From an uncultured Chloroflexota bacterium (GTDB lineage Bacteria; Chloroflexota; Anaerolineae; Anaerolineales; Villigracilaceae), in the NCBI GenBank assembly GCA_903837815.1, contig CAILWD010000328.1:1-15163 (forward strand): 15,163 nt of DNA, given 5' to 3'. A model generated the notes under the pieces. That model was not told the DNA's origin, ran no database searches, and saw only the letters and a list, made by a program, of their open reading frames with translations. Made by a program: the position numbers and the translations under genes. Shown in pieces: positions 1 through 6,481 of the stretch. How positions within the stretch are numbered: the first letter of the stretch is position 1; each line of letters begins with the position of its first letter.

Positions 1-5
1 ACAAT

Positions 6-34
6 AAAAAACACGGCGCGGGTGCGCCGTGTTT
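6..34 (-). terminator. intrinsic terminator, minus strand
   Basis: An 11-bp perfect stem (AAACACGGCGC at 9-19, GCGCCGTGTTT at 24-34) closes a 4-base loop. Read on the minus strand it is followed by a run of U (complement of the A-rich bases 6-11), the classic intrinsic form. On the plus strand no U-tract follows. It ends the minus-strand transcript that starts near 188. It could be a simple terminator or an attenuator for a gene beyond the left edge. Confidence 0.8.
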
Positions 35-70
35 GAAAAGACACAGGAGGTTGAATCCGTTAAAGGATTG

Positions 71-154
71 TCAACAGGCTTGTCCTGAGCCAGTCGAAGG
101 GCGCACTTCGAGAAGGTAGATTTTTCGTTCGGGTATGGCAAGACGTAAGATCAT
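71..154 (-). CDS. 27-codon small ORF, possible leader peptide
   Basis: Not a recognised gene. On the minus strand an ATG at 154 opens 27 codons reading MILRLAIPERKIYLLEV at the N-terminus, then RPSTGSGQAC, and stops at TGA (71-73). An AAAGGAG Shine-Dalgarno sequence lies at 165-171, ten bases before the ATG. A good promoter (195-224) precedes it and an intrinsic terminator (6-34) follows, so it has the parts of an expressed unit. Eight of the first 17 residues are Ile, Leu or Val, which would fit a leader peptide in an attenuator of a branched-chain amino-acid operon to the left. That is speculation, because the next gene is outside the window. The last nine codons come from a REP-like repeat, so it could instead be the stub of a gene broken by that repeat. 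Confidence 0.45.
   Translation of the reverse strand: MILRLAIPERKIYLLEVRPSTGSGQAC
77..100. repeat. REP-like dispersed repeat
   Basis: The core GGCTTGTCCTGAGC...GTCGAAGG resembles a short extragenic repeat seen in many bacterial and metagenome-derived genomes; the minus strand reads CCTTCGACTGGCTCAGGAC. The resemblance is from memory, not from a search. A small CGAAG/CTTCG inverted repeat overlaps its right end. Only one copy is seen in this window. It supplies the last codons and stop of the small minus-strand reading frame. Confidence 0.5.
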
Positions 155-194
155 TTGAAGCGCGCTCCTTTCTTTAGAATTTGATTACGATTGC

Positions 195-224
195 AGTTTA
201 CATTAAAGCAGGATGAGTTGTCAA
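195..224 (-). promoter_or_regulatory. sigma-70-type promoter of the small unit
   Basis: On the minus strand a perfect -35 TTGACA (219-224) is followed after 18 bases by a -10-like TAAACT (195-200, four of six matches). Transcription would start near 188, giving a leader of about 34 bases before the small ORF at 154. Confidence 0.55.
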
Positions 225-230
225 GTAGTT

Positions 231-325
231 TGGCGATGGGATTCTATCGCCAGAAGTATGGGAGCAGTGAGCGTTACCCAAATCGTCACAAACGTTTTGG
301 GCTGCGTTTCACCCTGGCTGCTGCC
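231..325. other. intergenic stretch with nested inverted repeats
   Basis: This lies between the stop of the IMPACT-family gene and the promoter of the small unit and holds no gene I can support. It has a 7-bp hairpin (TGGCGAT 231-237 with ATCGCCA 246-252). To its right is a nested fold: GGGAGCAG (260-267) with CTGCTGCC (318-325, one mismatch) enclosing CCCAAA (277-282) with TTTGGG (296-301), plus three inner pairs. None has a U-tract on either strand. It may be a structured 3' UTR, a small RNA or chance. Confidence 0.3.
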
Positions 326-371
326 ATTTTACTGAAAATCGAAAGTCCTTGGTCAACAAAATGCGAATGAA

Positions 372-1034
372 TTATGAAGAGGTTGTAAAAACCTTTAACG
401 AAACAGGCGTTATGGCTTCCTTCGTCTCGATGATTTCAGCTTGAAGCCTCCCCGCCGTAAGTTCACGCAGACCAAATTGAAAACCATCAAATTCACCAAC
501 GGGAAATCGCATGGTCAAAGTGACATCGGCGGAAAAGTCTTCGGCGAGGATCTCGCCATGATGACGGACGCACAACAAGCGCACGCGTTCCAGCAGATTG
601 TATGGAATGGCAAGCAAAACCAGATGCGTCGAAATGCGTTGACCGCGCCCGACAGCATTGACCACCAATTGCGCCGACTCGGTGTACGCCTTCACCAACC
701 CGCCGGTGCCGAGCAGGGTCCCGCCAAAATAACGGGTAACGACCAAAACCGCGTCGCCGAGTCCGCTTCCGCGCAAGACGGTTAGCGCGGGTCTGCCCGA
801 TGTGCCGGCAGGTTCCCCATCATCCGAAAAGTATTCGGTCACCGTATTTCCGCCGCCGATGATGTAGACGGGGACGTTATGAGCGGCATCGGAAAATTCT
901 TTGCGGATGCGAGCCATGAATGCCCGAGCTTCTTCGATACTGAACACAGGCGCAAGCGTGGCAATAAACCGCGAATTTACCACCACATGCTCGCGGCGGA
1001 TTTCGGTCAATGGAACAAGATATGATTTTCCCAT
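372..1034 (-). CDS. IMPACT/YigZ family protein
   Basis: This 220-residue protein belongs to the UPF0029/IMPACT family (YigZ, YvyE), conserved and linked in other organisms to translation control or RNA/peptide handling; its bacterial biochemical role is not settled. The N-terminal domain spans about residues 10-130 and carries the two family signatures: FSDDGEPAGTSGRP (69-82) and VVTRYFGGTLLGTGGL (98-113). The C-terminal part (about 140-212) matches the ferredoxin-like second domain in size, so the protein is full length. The start at 1034 fits the usual N-terminus, but no good Shine-Dalgarno sequence precedes it, and a TACAAT lies only about a dozen bases upstream. It stands alone, divergent from the cyclase-domain gene. 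Family confidence is high, function low. Confidence 0.9.
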   Translation of the reverse strand: MGKSYLVPLTEIRREHVVVNSRFIATLAPVFSIEEARAFMARIRKEFSDAAHNVPVYIIGGGNTVTEYFSDDGEPAGTSGRPALTVLRGSGLGDAVLVVTRYFGGTLLGTGGLVKAYTESAQLVVNAVGRGQRISTHLVLLAIPYNLLERVRLLCVRHHGEILAEDFSADVTLTMRFPVGEFDGFQFGLRELTAGRLQAEIIETKEAITPVSLKVFTTSS

Positions 1035-1098
1035 GGCAGGAATTGTAACATCCTCACTGTTGTCCCGGATCTGCCCGTTCTAATTTTGGAAATCACCC

Positions 1099-1128
1099 TT
1101 GCCATGTCATGACGTTTTGGTGTATGCT
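1099..1128 (+). promoter_or_regulatory. probable promoter of the cyclase-domain gene
   Basis: TTGCCA (1099-1104) and TATGCT (1123-1128) are 18 bases apart. Transcription would start near 1135, leaving a very short leader before the ATG at 1150. The same TATGCT hexamer appears before the DUF2680-like gene. Confidence 0.4.
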
Positions 1129-1149
1129 CATTTTGAAAGGATGTCGCTC

Positions 1150-1767
1150 ATGGACAAACAAGAGAAAAAATTTCAGAATAAATTGCTGCAATTCTCGAAA
1201 GAGACCACTGAGGCAGGCCGTCATGAAATCGAAGCCGAATTGTGGAACGACTACGGCGCCGAACGGGTGGTCTTCGTTTTAGACATGGCTGGATTTTCCC
1301 TTCTGACCCGCAAGTATGGCATTATTCACTATTTGTCGATGGTGCGCCGAATGCAGTTGATTGCCGAACCCATCGTCGAGACCTATGGTGGGACTCTGGT
1401 AAAGTTCGAAGCCGATAACTGCTTTGCCACCTTTCCTGATACGCTCTCTGCCGTTCACGCCTCGATTGCCATGCAACTGGCTTTCAACGCCTCGAACCTG
1501 CTTACCTCCGACGATTTCGACGTTCACATTTCCTGCGGCATCGATCAGGGAAAAATATTATTGGTCGGGAGCGAAGACTGCTTTGGCGACCCCGTCAATC
1601 GCGCCTGCAAACTGGGTGAAGATGTCGCCGCCGCAGGCGAAATCCTCATTACGAAGAGCGCGATTAAAACCATCACATCCGAATTGGATTTCGGATTGAG
1701 GGAAGTTAACATATCTGTCTCTGGATTGGCCATTCCTGCCTACGCGGTGGAATATCAAAAGGAATGA
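1150..1767 (+). CDS. adenylate/guanylate cyclase domain protein
   Basis: A 205-residue soluble protein made almost only of a class III nucleotidyl cyclase catalytic domain (about residues 36-172), with a short charged N-terminal helix and no membrane or sensor domain. The first metal-binding Asp is in VLDMAGFS (D45). The second is in KFEADNCFATF (D89), where the usual Gly-Asp reads Ala-Asp; K85 fits the base-contacting Lys. GDPVNRACKLGED (146-158) keeps the Asn (N150), but the transition-state Arg four residues on is Lys (K154). Family knowledge: such enzymes make cAMP or cGMP as homodimers. Whether this one is active is uncertain. I chose ATG 1150 over 1141 because GAAAGG ends nine bases before it and touches the earlier ATG. 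A strong terminator follows. Confidence 0.8.
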   Translation: MDKQEKKFQNKLLQFSKETTEAGRHEIEAELWNDYGAERVVFVLDMAGFSLLTRKYGIIHYLSMVRRMQLIAEPIVETYGGTLVKFEADNCFATFPDTLSAVHASIAMQLAFNASNLLTSDDFDVHISCGIDQGKILLVGSEDCFGDPVNRACKLGEDVAAAGEILITKSAIKTITSELDFGLREVNISVSGLAIPAYAVEYQKE

Positions 1768-1779
1768 ACGATGAAAATG

Positions 1780-1811
1780 AAAAGCGCCCCGAATAATTTC
1801 GGGGCGCTTTT
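1780..1811. terminator. bidirectional intrinsic terminator
   Basis: A perfect 14-bp stem (AAAAGCGCCCCGAA, 1780-1793, with its complement at 1798-1811) closes a TAAT loop. T-rich tails exist on both strands. It lies between converging genes: the cyclase-domain gene ending at 1767 and the DUF2680-like gene ending at 1823. Confidence 0.92.
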
Positions 1812-1822
1812 GCGTCTCAAAT

Positions 1823-2350
1823 TTAAGGCTGTGTGGTCGGAGGAATCTGCAACCAGCGTCCTCCCATCATACCTGGCCCAAACTGGCTGCCATTATTTAT
1901 ACCGCCATGATGCCCGTGACCACGACCGTATCCGCTGCCGCCATTTCCGTTCATCGGGCAATTACCAAAGCCGTAGCCTCCATCAGCCATACGCTGGAGC
2001 ATGAAATCTGCCTGTTCGCGGGTGAGAACGCCATCGGCTACAGCCTTGTCGAAGGCTTGGGTGTGAACATCAGCCAGCAGGGTGGGAACATCCGCTTCAG
2101 CGATGCCGTTGTCCAGCGCAATCTGGTACATGGTTTTGCCCGAAGCCAGCGCTGATTCGATATCCGCTTCGGCAATGCCAAGTTTTTCTGCAAGCGCCTT
2201 CTCGACATAGTCATGCATCGCGCCATAGCTGCCATTCGCCATCGGGCCGCGCGTAACGGGAGGCTGAACATCCTGGGCAAACACAACACCCGCTCCAAAC
2301 ACACCAAGCGCCAGCGCAACCAATCCAATAATCCAAAGTGTCTTTTTCAT
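1823..2350 (-). CDS. exported DUF2680-like protein, Gly/His/Met-rich tail
   Basis: A 175-residue protein with a clear signal peptide: MKK, a hydrophobic core (residues 5-20) and a likely cleavage after VFA (residue 25). The middle (about 45-122) carries helical segments of the type LAEKLGIAEADIESALASGK and TREQADFMLQRM, resembling DUF2680-type modules of Firmicutes and Chloroflexota extracytoplasmic proteins. The tail (about 124-166) is rich in Gly, Asn, His and Met (GRGHGHHGG, PGMMGG) with one Cys, which could bind metal; this is inference. The start at 2350 is set by AAAGGA seven bases upstream and by the signal peptide; in-frame codons further upstream encode nothing sensible. A regulated-looking promoter lies at 2397-2429. 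Function is unknown. Confidence 0.8.
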   Translation of the reverse strand: MKKTLWIIGLVALALGVFGAGVVFAQDVQPPVTRGPMANGSYGAMHDYVEKALAEKLGIAEADIESALASGKTMYQIALDNGIAEADVPTLLADVHTQAFDKAVADGVLTREQADFMLQRMADGGYGFGNCPMNGNGGSGYGRGHGHHGGINNGSQFGPGMMGGRWLQIPPTTQP

Positions 2351-2396
2351 TTTATATTCCTTTGAGTAAAATTCAGGCTTTTCCTGATACGCCCAA

Positions 2397-2429
2397 AGCA
2401 TACACCCGCAGTATAAAGACTTTGTAAAG
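2397..2429 (-). promoter_or_regulatory. promoter with tandem OmpR/PhoB-like operator
   Basis: On the minus strand two 7-base direct repeats, CTTTACA (2423-2429) and CTTTATA (2412-2418), are separated by four bases, an 11-base period typical of binding sites for OmpR/PhoB-family response regulators. A TATGCT -10 (2397-2402) follows nine bases later, and no good -35 exists, as expected for an activated promoter. Transcription would start near 2390. The spacing is seen directly; the regulator is inferred. Confidence 0.4.
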
Positions 2430-2472
2430 GTTTCATGAATGCATGGCAAAGAATTACCCGTCCACTTGGCGG

Positions 2473-4512
2473 TTATTCCTCATCTCCCGTCATCAATTTG
2501 ATGCGCTCCCACGGCTTGAGACTTTCATCCTCTGCGAGCAGGGTTTTTAACTCGTACAACTCATCGCGGAAAGCGGCTGCCTTTTCGAATTCGAGATTCT
2601 TCGCGGCTTCCTTCATTTGTTTCTCGGCTTCTTCGATCATGCGGCGCAACTCGTTGCGGGGCAGGTCGCCCGATTTCTTGACCTTGTACTCGCCGCGCAT
2701 CTCGCTCACAGCCTTGGCAGACATCTCCTCCGTCAGGTCGTGGATTTCCTTGCGGATGCTGATTGGCACAATGCCGTTCTCTTCATTGAACTTCATCTGC
2801 TTGGCGCGGCGGCGGGTGGTTTCGTCGATGGCGCGCTTCATCGAGTCGGTCACGCGGTCGGCGTACATTACCACCCGCCCGTTGACATTGCGCGCTGCGC
2901 GTCCGATGGTCTGGATTAGCGCCGTAGCGGAGCGCAGAAAACCTTCCTTGTCTGCGTCGAGGATCGCGACCATCGAGACTTCGGGCAGGTCCAACCCTTC
3001 GCGCAAGAGGTTGATTCCCACCAGCACATCAAAGGTTCCCAGACGCAGGTCACGCAGGATGCCCACACGTTCCAGCGTTTCCACTTCCGAATGCAGGTAT
3101 TGGACTTTGATGCCCAGTTCCTTCATGTACTTGGTCAACTCCTCTGCCATGCGTTTGGTGAGCGTGGTGACCAGCACCCGCTCCCGACGCTCCACCCGCT
3201 GCTCGATCTCGCCGACCAAATCGTCGATCTGACCTTTGGTCGGACGCACATCCACTTCGGGGTCCACCAAGCCCGTCGGGCGGATGATCTGCTCGACCAC
3301 CTGTTCCGCCTTCTCCATTTCGTACGGTCCCGGCGTGGCGGATGTGAAAATCGTCGAACCCATCACCCCTTCGAACTCGTCGAATTTCAGCGGACGGTTA
3401 TCCACGGCGGAAGGCAACCGGAAACCGTATTCGACCAGCGTGTCCTTGCGGGCGCGGTCGCCGTTGTACATGCCGCGGATTTGTGGCACGGTCATGTGAC
3501 TCTCGTCGATGATGAGCAGGTAATCGCTTGGCAGGAAGTCGATCATTGTCCACGGGTGAGAACCCGCGGGACGCCCATCGAGATGACGCGAGTAGTTTTC
3601 GATGCCGGAGCAGTAGCCCACTTCTTTCAACATCTCCAAATCGTAGCGGGTGCGCTGTTCGATGCGCTGGGCTTCGAGGAACTTGCCGCTGTCTTTGTAA
3701 AATTTCAAGCGTTCTTCGAGTTCCGTTTCGATGTTGACAATCGATTCCTTCAAACGGTCGGCGGCGGTCAGGAACTGCTTGGCGGGATAAATCGAAACCT
3801 CGTTCGGCTCGTCGAATATCTCGCCGCTGACCGGGCTGAATTGCATGATGCGCTCGACCTCGTCACCGAAGAAGGTGATTCGGTAACCCTTTTTGTCTTC
3901 GTAGGCAGGGACAATCTCCAGCGTGTCGCCGCGCACGCGGAAAGTTCCAGGGCGGATTTCCATATCGTTACGCTGGTACTGGCTCTCGATCAACTGTCGC
4001 AACAAGGCATTGCGGCGATAGATTTCTCCCACCCGCAGAGTCACGGTCCCCTTGCCGAACTCTTCAGGCGACCCCAAACCGTAGATGCAGGAAACCGACG
4101 CAACGATGATCACGTCACGGCGGGAGATGAGGGCGGTCGTCGCGGCAAGCCGCATCCGCTCGATTTCTTCGTTGATCTGGGTTTCCTTCTCGATGAACAA
4201 ATCGTGACGGGGCACGTAGGCTTCGGGCTGGTAATAATCATAGTACGAGACAAAATACGAGACCGCGTTTTCGGGGAAGAACTCCTTGAACTCGGCATAC
4301 AACTGCGCCGCCAGCGTTTTGTTGTGCGCCATGATCAGGGCGGGTTTTTGCAATTCCTGAATGACGGAGGCGATGGTAAAGGTCTTGCCGGTGCCGGTGG
4401 CGCCAAGCAGAACCTGATGCTTTTTACCAGCGTGGACGCCTTCCACAAGCCCTTGAATGGCTTCGGGCTGGTCGCCCATCGGGACAAAGGGAGCGGTAAG
4501 TTTGAATTCCAT
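2473..4512 (-). CDS. uvrB: excinuclease ABC subunit UvrB
   Basis: UvrB is the DNA-damage-verifying helicase-like subunit of nucleotide excision repair; it takes damaged DNA from UvrA and recruits UvrC. The 679 residues are full length for the family. Visible are Walker A GATGTGKT (37-44), the beta-hairpin region YYDYYQPEAYVP (90-101) that clamps the damaged strand, the DESH helicase box (336-339), the C-terminal helicase motif QTIGRAARN, and the C-terminal UVR domain (about 635-670, FEKAAAFRDELYELK), which contacts UvrA and UvrC. The ATG at 4512 lies 5 bases after the stop of the aldo/keto reductase gene and has no strong Shine-Dalgarno sequence of its own, so translation is probably coupled. 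No obvious terminator follows. Identification is secure. Confidence 0.98.
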   Translation of the reverse strand: MEFKLTAPFVPMGDQPEAIQGLVEGVHAGKKHQVLLGATGTGKTFTIASVIQELQKPALIMAHNKTLAAQLYAEFKEFFPENAVSYFVSYYDYYQPEAYVPRHDLFIEKETQINEEIERMRLAATTALISRRDVIIVASVSCIYGLGSPEEFGKGTVTLRVGEIYRRNALLRQLIESQYQRNDMEIRPGTFRVRGDTLEIVPAYEDKKGYRITFFGDEVERIMQFSPVSGEIFDEPNEVSIYPAKQFLTAADRLKESIVNIETELEERLKFYKDSGKFLEAQRIEQRTRYDLEMLKEVGYCSGIENYSRHLDGRPAGSHPWTMIDFLPSDYLLIIDESHMTVPQIRGMYNGDRARKDTLVEYGFRLPSAVDNRPLKFDEFEGVMGSTIFTSATPGPYEMEKAEQVVEQIIRPTGLVDPEVDVRPTKGQIDDLVGEIEQRVERRERVLVTTLTKRMAEELTKYMKELGIKVQYLHSEVETLERVGILRDLRLGTFDVLVGINLLREGLDLPEVSMVAILDADKEGFLRSATALIQTIGRAARNVNGRVVMYADRVTDSMKRAIDETTRRRAKQMKFNEENGIVPISIRKEIHDLTEEMSAKAVSEMRGEYKVKKSGDLPRNELRRMIEEAEKQMKEAAKNLEFEKAAAFRDELYELKTLLAEDESLKPWERIKLMTGDEE

Positions 4513-4517
4513 AATTT

Positions 4518-5480
4518 TCAGTTGGAGGGTTTTACCTGTGGTTTTTTGTATTCGCGGATATTGTCTGTCGCTTCGTCGAGTTTCGCAACTTCCTCTTCTG
4601 CCAATCTCCAGCCTGCTCCACCGGCATTGAGTTCTGCCTGGCGGAGACTCTTTGCGCCGGGAATGGGCAGGGCGCCCTTGCAGATCAGCCAGTTGAGCGC
4701 CACCTGCGAGACAGTCTTGTCGCCGTGAGACAATCCAATCTCCTGCATGAGTTTGATGACAGGAGGAAGTTTCTTCAACAATTCAGTGTATTGCGAACCG
4801 CGCAACCCCGGCGGCGGATTCTGCGAGGAATATTTTCCGCTCAGCAATCCCTTCTCCAGCGGGGAATACGCAATCAGACGGATGCCCAATTCCTTGCAAC
4901 GCGCCAGCGTGCCGTTCTTTTCCACTTCACGGTTCAGCAGGCTGTAATGCACCTGGTTGGATGCCAGCGGAATCCCATGCCGTCCGAGGGTGGTGTACGC
5001 CCGCAGCATGTGCTTCTCCCCAAAGTTCGAGACGCCCACCGTTCGTGCCCAGCCGCGCTTGACGCACTCCGCCATGCCTTCCATCATCCTTTCGGGACTC
5101 ATCAGCGGCGAAGGCCAGTGGACTTGGTACAGGTCAACCGCTTCAAGCCCCAGCCGTTCCAGGCTTGCTTTCATCGCCTGAGGAATGGAATTCTTCGCCT
5201 GTCGCCAGGGCCACGGAAAATATTTCGTCGCCACCAAAACAGGCTGGTCGATCTCTTTGAGAAATTGTCCCAGCAATCGCTCCGAGTAACCCGACCCATA
5301 CACCTCGGCGGTATCCACAAAGCGAACGCCAAGGTTAAGTGAGACGTCAAATGATTCGCGAATCTCCTTGTCAGTGTGTGTTTGTCCATATCCCCAGACG
5401 ACCCGATCCCCCCATTGCCAGGCTCCCAATCCCATTTCGATGGCGTGCAAAAACCGTGTTTCGTTGCTGACTTCCGACAT
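4518..5480 (-). CDS. aldo/keto reductase
   Basis: A 320-residue NAD(P)H-dependent oxidoreductase of the aldo/keto reductase superfamily, a cytoplasmic TIM-barrel enzyme reducing aldehydes or ketones; the substrate cannot be told. The catalytic tetrad is intact: D56 and Y61 in RFVDTAEVYGSGYSE, K86 in LVATKY, H121 in LYQVHWP. GVSNF and the NADP-binding end (PIPGAKSLRQAELN) are also present. The start at 5480 is preceded by a strong GGAGGAGG. The gene is first in an operon with uvrB, which begins 5 bases after its stop. A role in clearing reactive carbonyls beside a repair gene is possible, but that is only an inference from position. Confidence 0.93.
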   Translation of the reverse strand: MSEVSNETRFLHAIEMGLGAWQWGDRVVWGYGQTHTDKEIRESFDVSLNLGVRFVDTAEVYGSGYSERLLGQFLKEIDQPVLVATKYFPWPWRQAKNSIPQAMKASLERLGLEAVDLYQVHWPSPLMSPERMMEGMAECVKRGWARTVGVSNFGEKHMLRAYTTLGRHGIPLASNQVHYSLLNREVEKNGTLARCKELGIRLIAYSPLEKGLLSGKYSSQNPPPGLRGSQYTELLKKLPPVIKLMQEIGLSHGDKTVSQVALNWLICKGALPIPGAKSLRQAELNAGGAGWRLAEEEVAKLDEATDNIREYKKPQVKPSN

Positions 5481-5509
5481 AGCGCCTCCTCCGTGAATTG
5501 CCTGATTCT

Positions 5510-5538
5510 ATCTTAATTCCCCAAAAATTCGAGTACAA
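5510..5538 (-). promoter_or_regulatory. possible promoter of the reductase-uvrB operon
   Basis: On the minus strand TTGTAC (5533-5538) and TAAGAT (5510-5515) are 17 bases apart, giving a leader of about 20 bases before 5480. The same bases read TACAAT on the plus strand (5534-5539), a possible -10 for rnc without a clear -35. Divergent promoters here would overlap. Both are weak matches. I see no SOS-box-like palindrome before this operon. Confidence 0.3.
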
Positions 5539-5599
5539 TTCAGCCCGCTAAAATTCTATATAGGAACTGATGGAACTCGAGATTCTACCTGCCTTGTTT

Positions 5600-5649
5600 C
5601 CCCCCCCCCCATTTCTTGAAAATGGGGAGGGGTTAGGGGAGGGGTCGGG
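5600..5649 (+). repeat. C-run/G-run hairpin in the rnc leader
   Basis: An 11-C run (5600-5610) and ATTT (5611-5614) face AAATGGGG (5620-5627) across a 5-base loop. The stem extends to the next G-run through one mismatch. The right arm continues as four GGGG tracts (5624-5627, 5629-5632, 5636-5639, 5641-5644) separated by A, TTA and A, then GGG (5647-5649), a perfect G-quadruplex pattern. It lies about 35 bases before the rnc start. It looks like a dispersed repeat of a kind I recall in Chloroflexota and cyanobacteria (not searched), and may affect rnc expression. Confidence 0.6.
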
Positions 5650-5683
5650 TCTGGCGCTCCCTAAGTTCCGGGAGGTTCCCCAA

Positions 5684-6394
5684 ATGTCCAACCCCAACTT
5701 GCGGGATATCGAATCCGCATCCGACCTCAGCAAAAGGCTTGGGCTGCCCTTTTCCAACCTAGCTCTGTTGACTCGCGCCCTAACTCACCGCTCCTACGTC
5801 AATGAGTATGAATCGGTCGAGGATAACGAACGCCTCGAGTTCCTCGGCGATGCCGTGCTGGATTTCATCGCCGGAGCCTGGGTCTACAACCGCTTTCCTG
5901 AACTACCCGAAGGCGACCTGACCAAAATCCGCTCGGCGATGGTTCGCAACGAACAACTGGCGAAGTTTTCCCGCGCCTTGAATTTGGGACAGGCTTTGCG
6001 GCTTGGGCGCGGAGAAGCCGCTTCGGGCGGGCGCGCACGCGACAACCTGTTGGGTTCTGCCTTCGAGGCGTTGGTCGGCGCCCTGTATCTTGACTCTGGA
6101 CTCGAAAGGGTCAGGGAGTTTGTCACCCCTATTTTTGAAGGCGCGCGCGAATTCATCCTCAACCAAATTCAGGACCCCAAGAGCGCACTGCAAGAGTGGA
6201 CTCAGGCGCAAAAACTCGGCTCGCCGCACTACCGTCTGATTTCAACCAGCGGGCCTGCGCATGAAGCCACGTTTGAAATCGCCGCCGAAATTGCGGGCAT
6301 GGAAAAAGGTCGTGGGTCAGGCTCCAGCAAAAGCGCCGCCCAACACGCCGCCGCCAAAGACGCGATGAAAAATCTTGGGTTGATGGATAACTAG
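5684..6394 (+). CDS. rnc: ribonuclease III
   Basis: RNase III cleaves double-stranded RNA in rRNA maturation and mRNA decay and acts as a homodimer. This 236-residue protein has the catalytic domain (about 8-145) with signature NERLEFLGDAVL (48-59; E49, E52 and D56 conserved), then a double-stranded-RNA-binding domain (about 162-232) ending SKSAAQHAAAKDAM. In LLGSAFEALVGALYLD the metal-binding Glu (E128) is kept, but the Asp normally three residues before it (E. coli D114) is Ser125. I chose ATG 5684 because GGAGG (5671-5675) lies eight bases upstream and homology begins there; the in-frame ATG at 5570 would translate a poly-C/G-run element. smc follows 87 bases later, a common pairing. Confidence 0.95.
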   Translation: MSNPNLRDIESASDLSKRLGLPFSNLALLTRALTHRSYVNEYESVEDNERLEFLGDAVLDFIAGAWVYNRFPELPEGDLTKIRSAMVRNEQLAKFSRALNLGQALRLGRGEAASGGRARDNLLGSAFEALVGALYLDSGLERVREFVTPIFEGAREFILNQIQDPKSALQEWTQAQKLGSPHYRLISTSGPAHEATFEIAAEIAGMEKGRGSGSSKSAAQHAAAKDAMKNLGLMDN

Positions 6395-6481
6395 ATGACC
6401 AGAGAACAGATAAATAGTTCAACGGCTATTTGCCAACACCACTTACTACTCACTATTCTCTAATAACTAATCTCTAACCAC

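Noticed and set aside
231..325. tRNA or known riboswitch in the left intergenic region
   Set aside because: The hairpins do not make a cloverleaf with a T-loop, and I could not match the conserved core of a riboswitch class that I know.
1771..2004. Short plus-strand frame after the cyclase-domain gene
   Set aside because: It begins at the terminator and runs antisense to the DUF2680-like gene.
3091..4728. Long open frame of about 545 codons on the plus strand
   Set aside because: It lies antisense to uvrB and the reductase gene, both clearly identified. Its composition is rich in His, Gln and Leu, as expected for a GC-biased shadow, and it shows no family motif.
5570..5683. Upstream ATG at 5570 as the rnc start
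   Set aside because: It would translate the C-run/G-run element into a Pro/Gly-rich segment absent from RNase III; ATG 5684 has a proper GGAGG and matches the family N-terminus.
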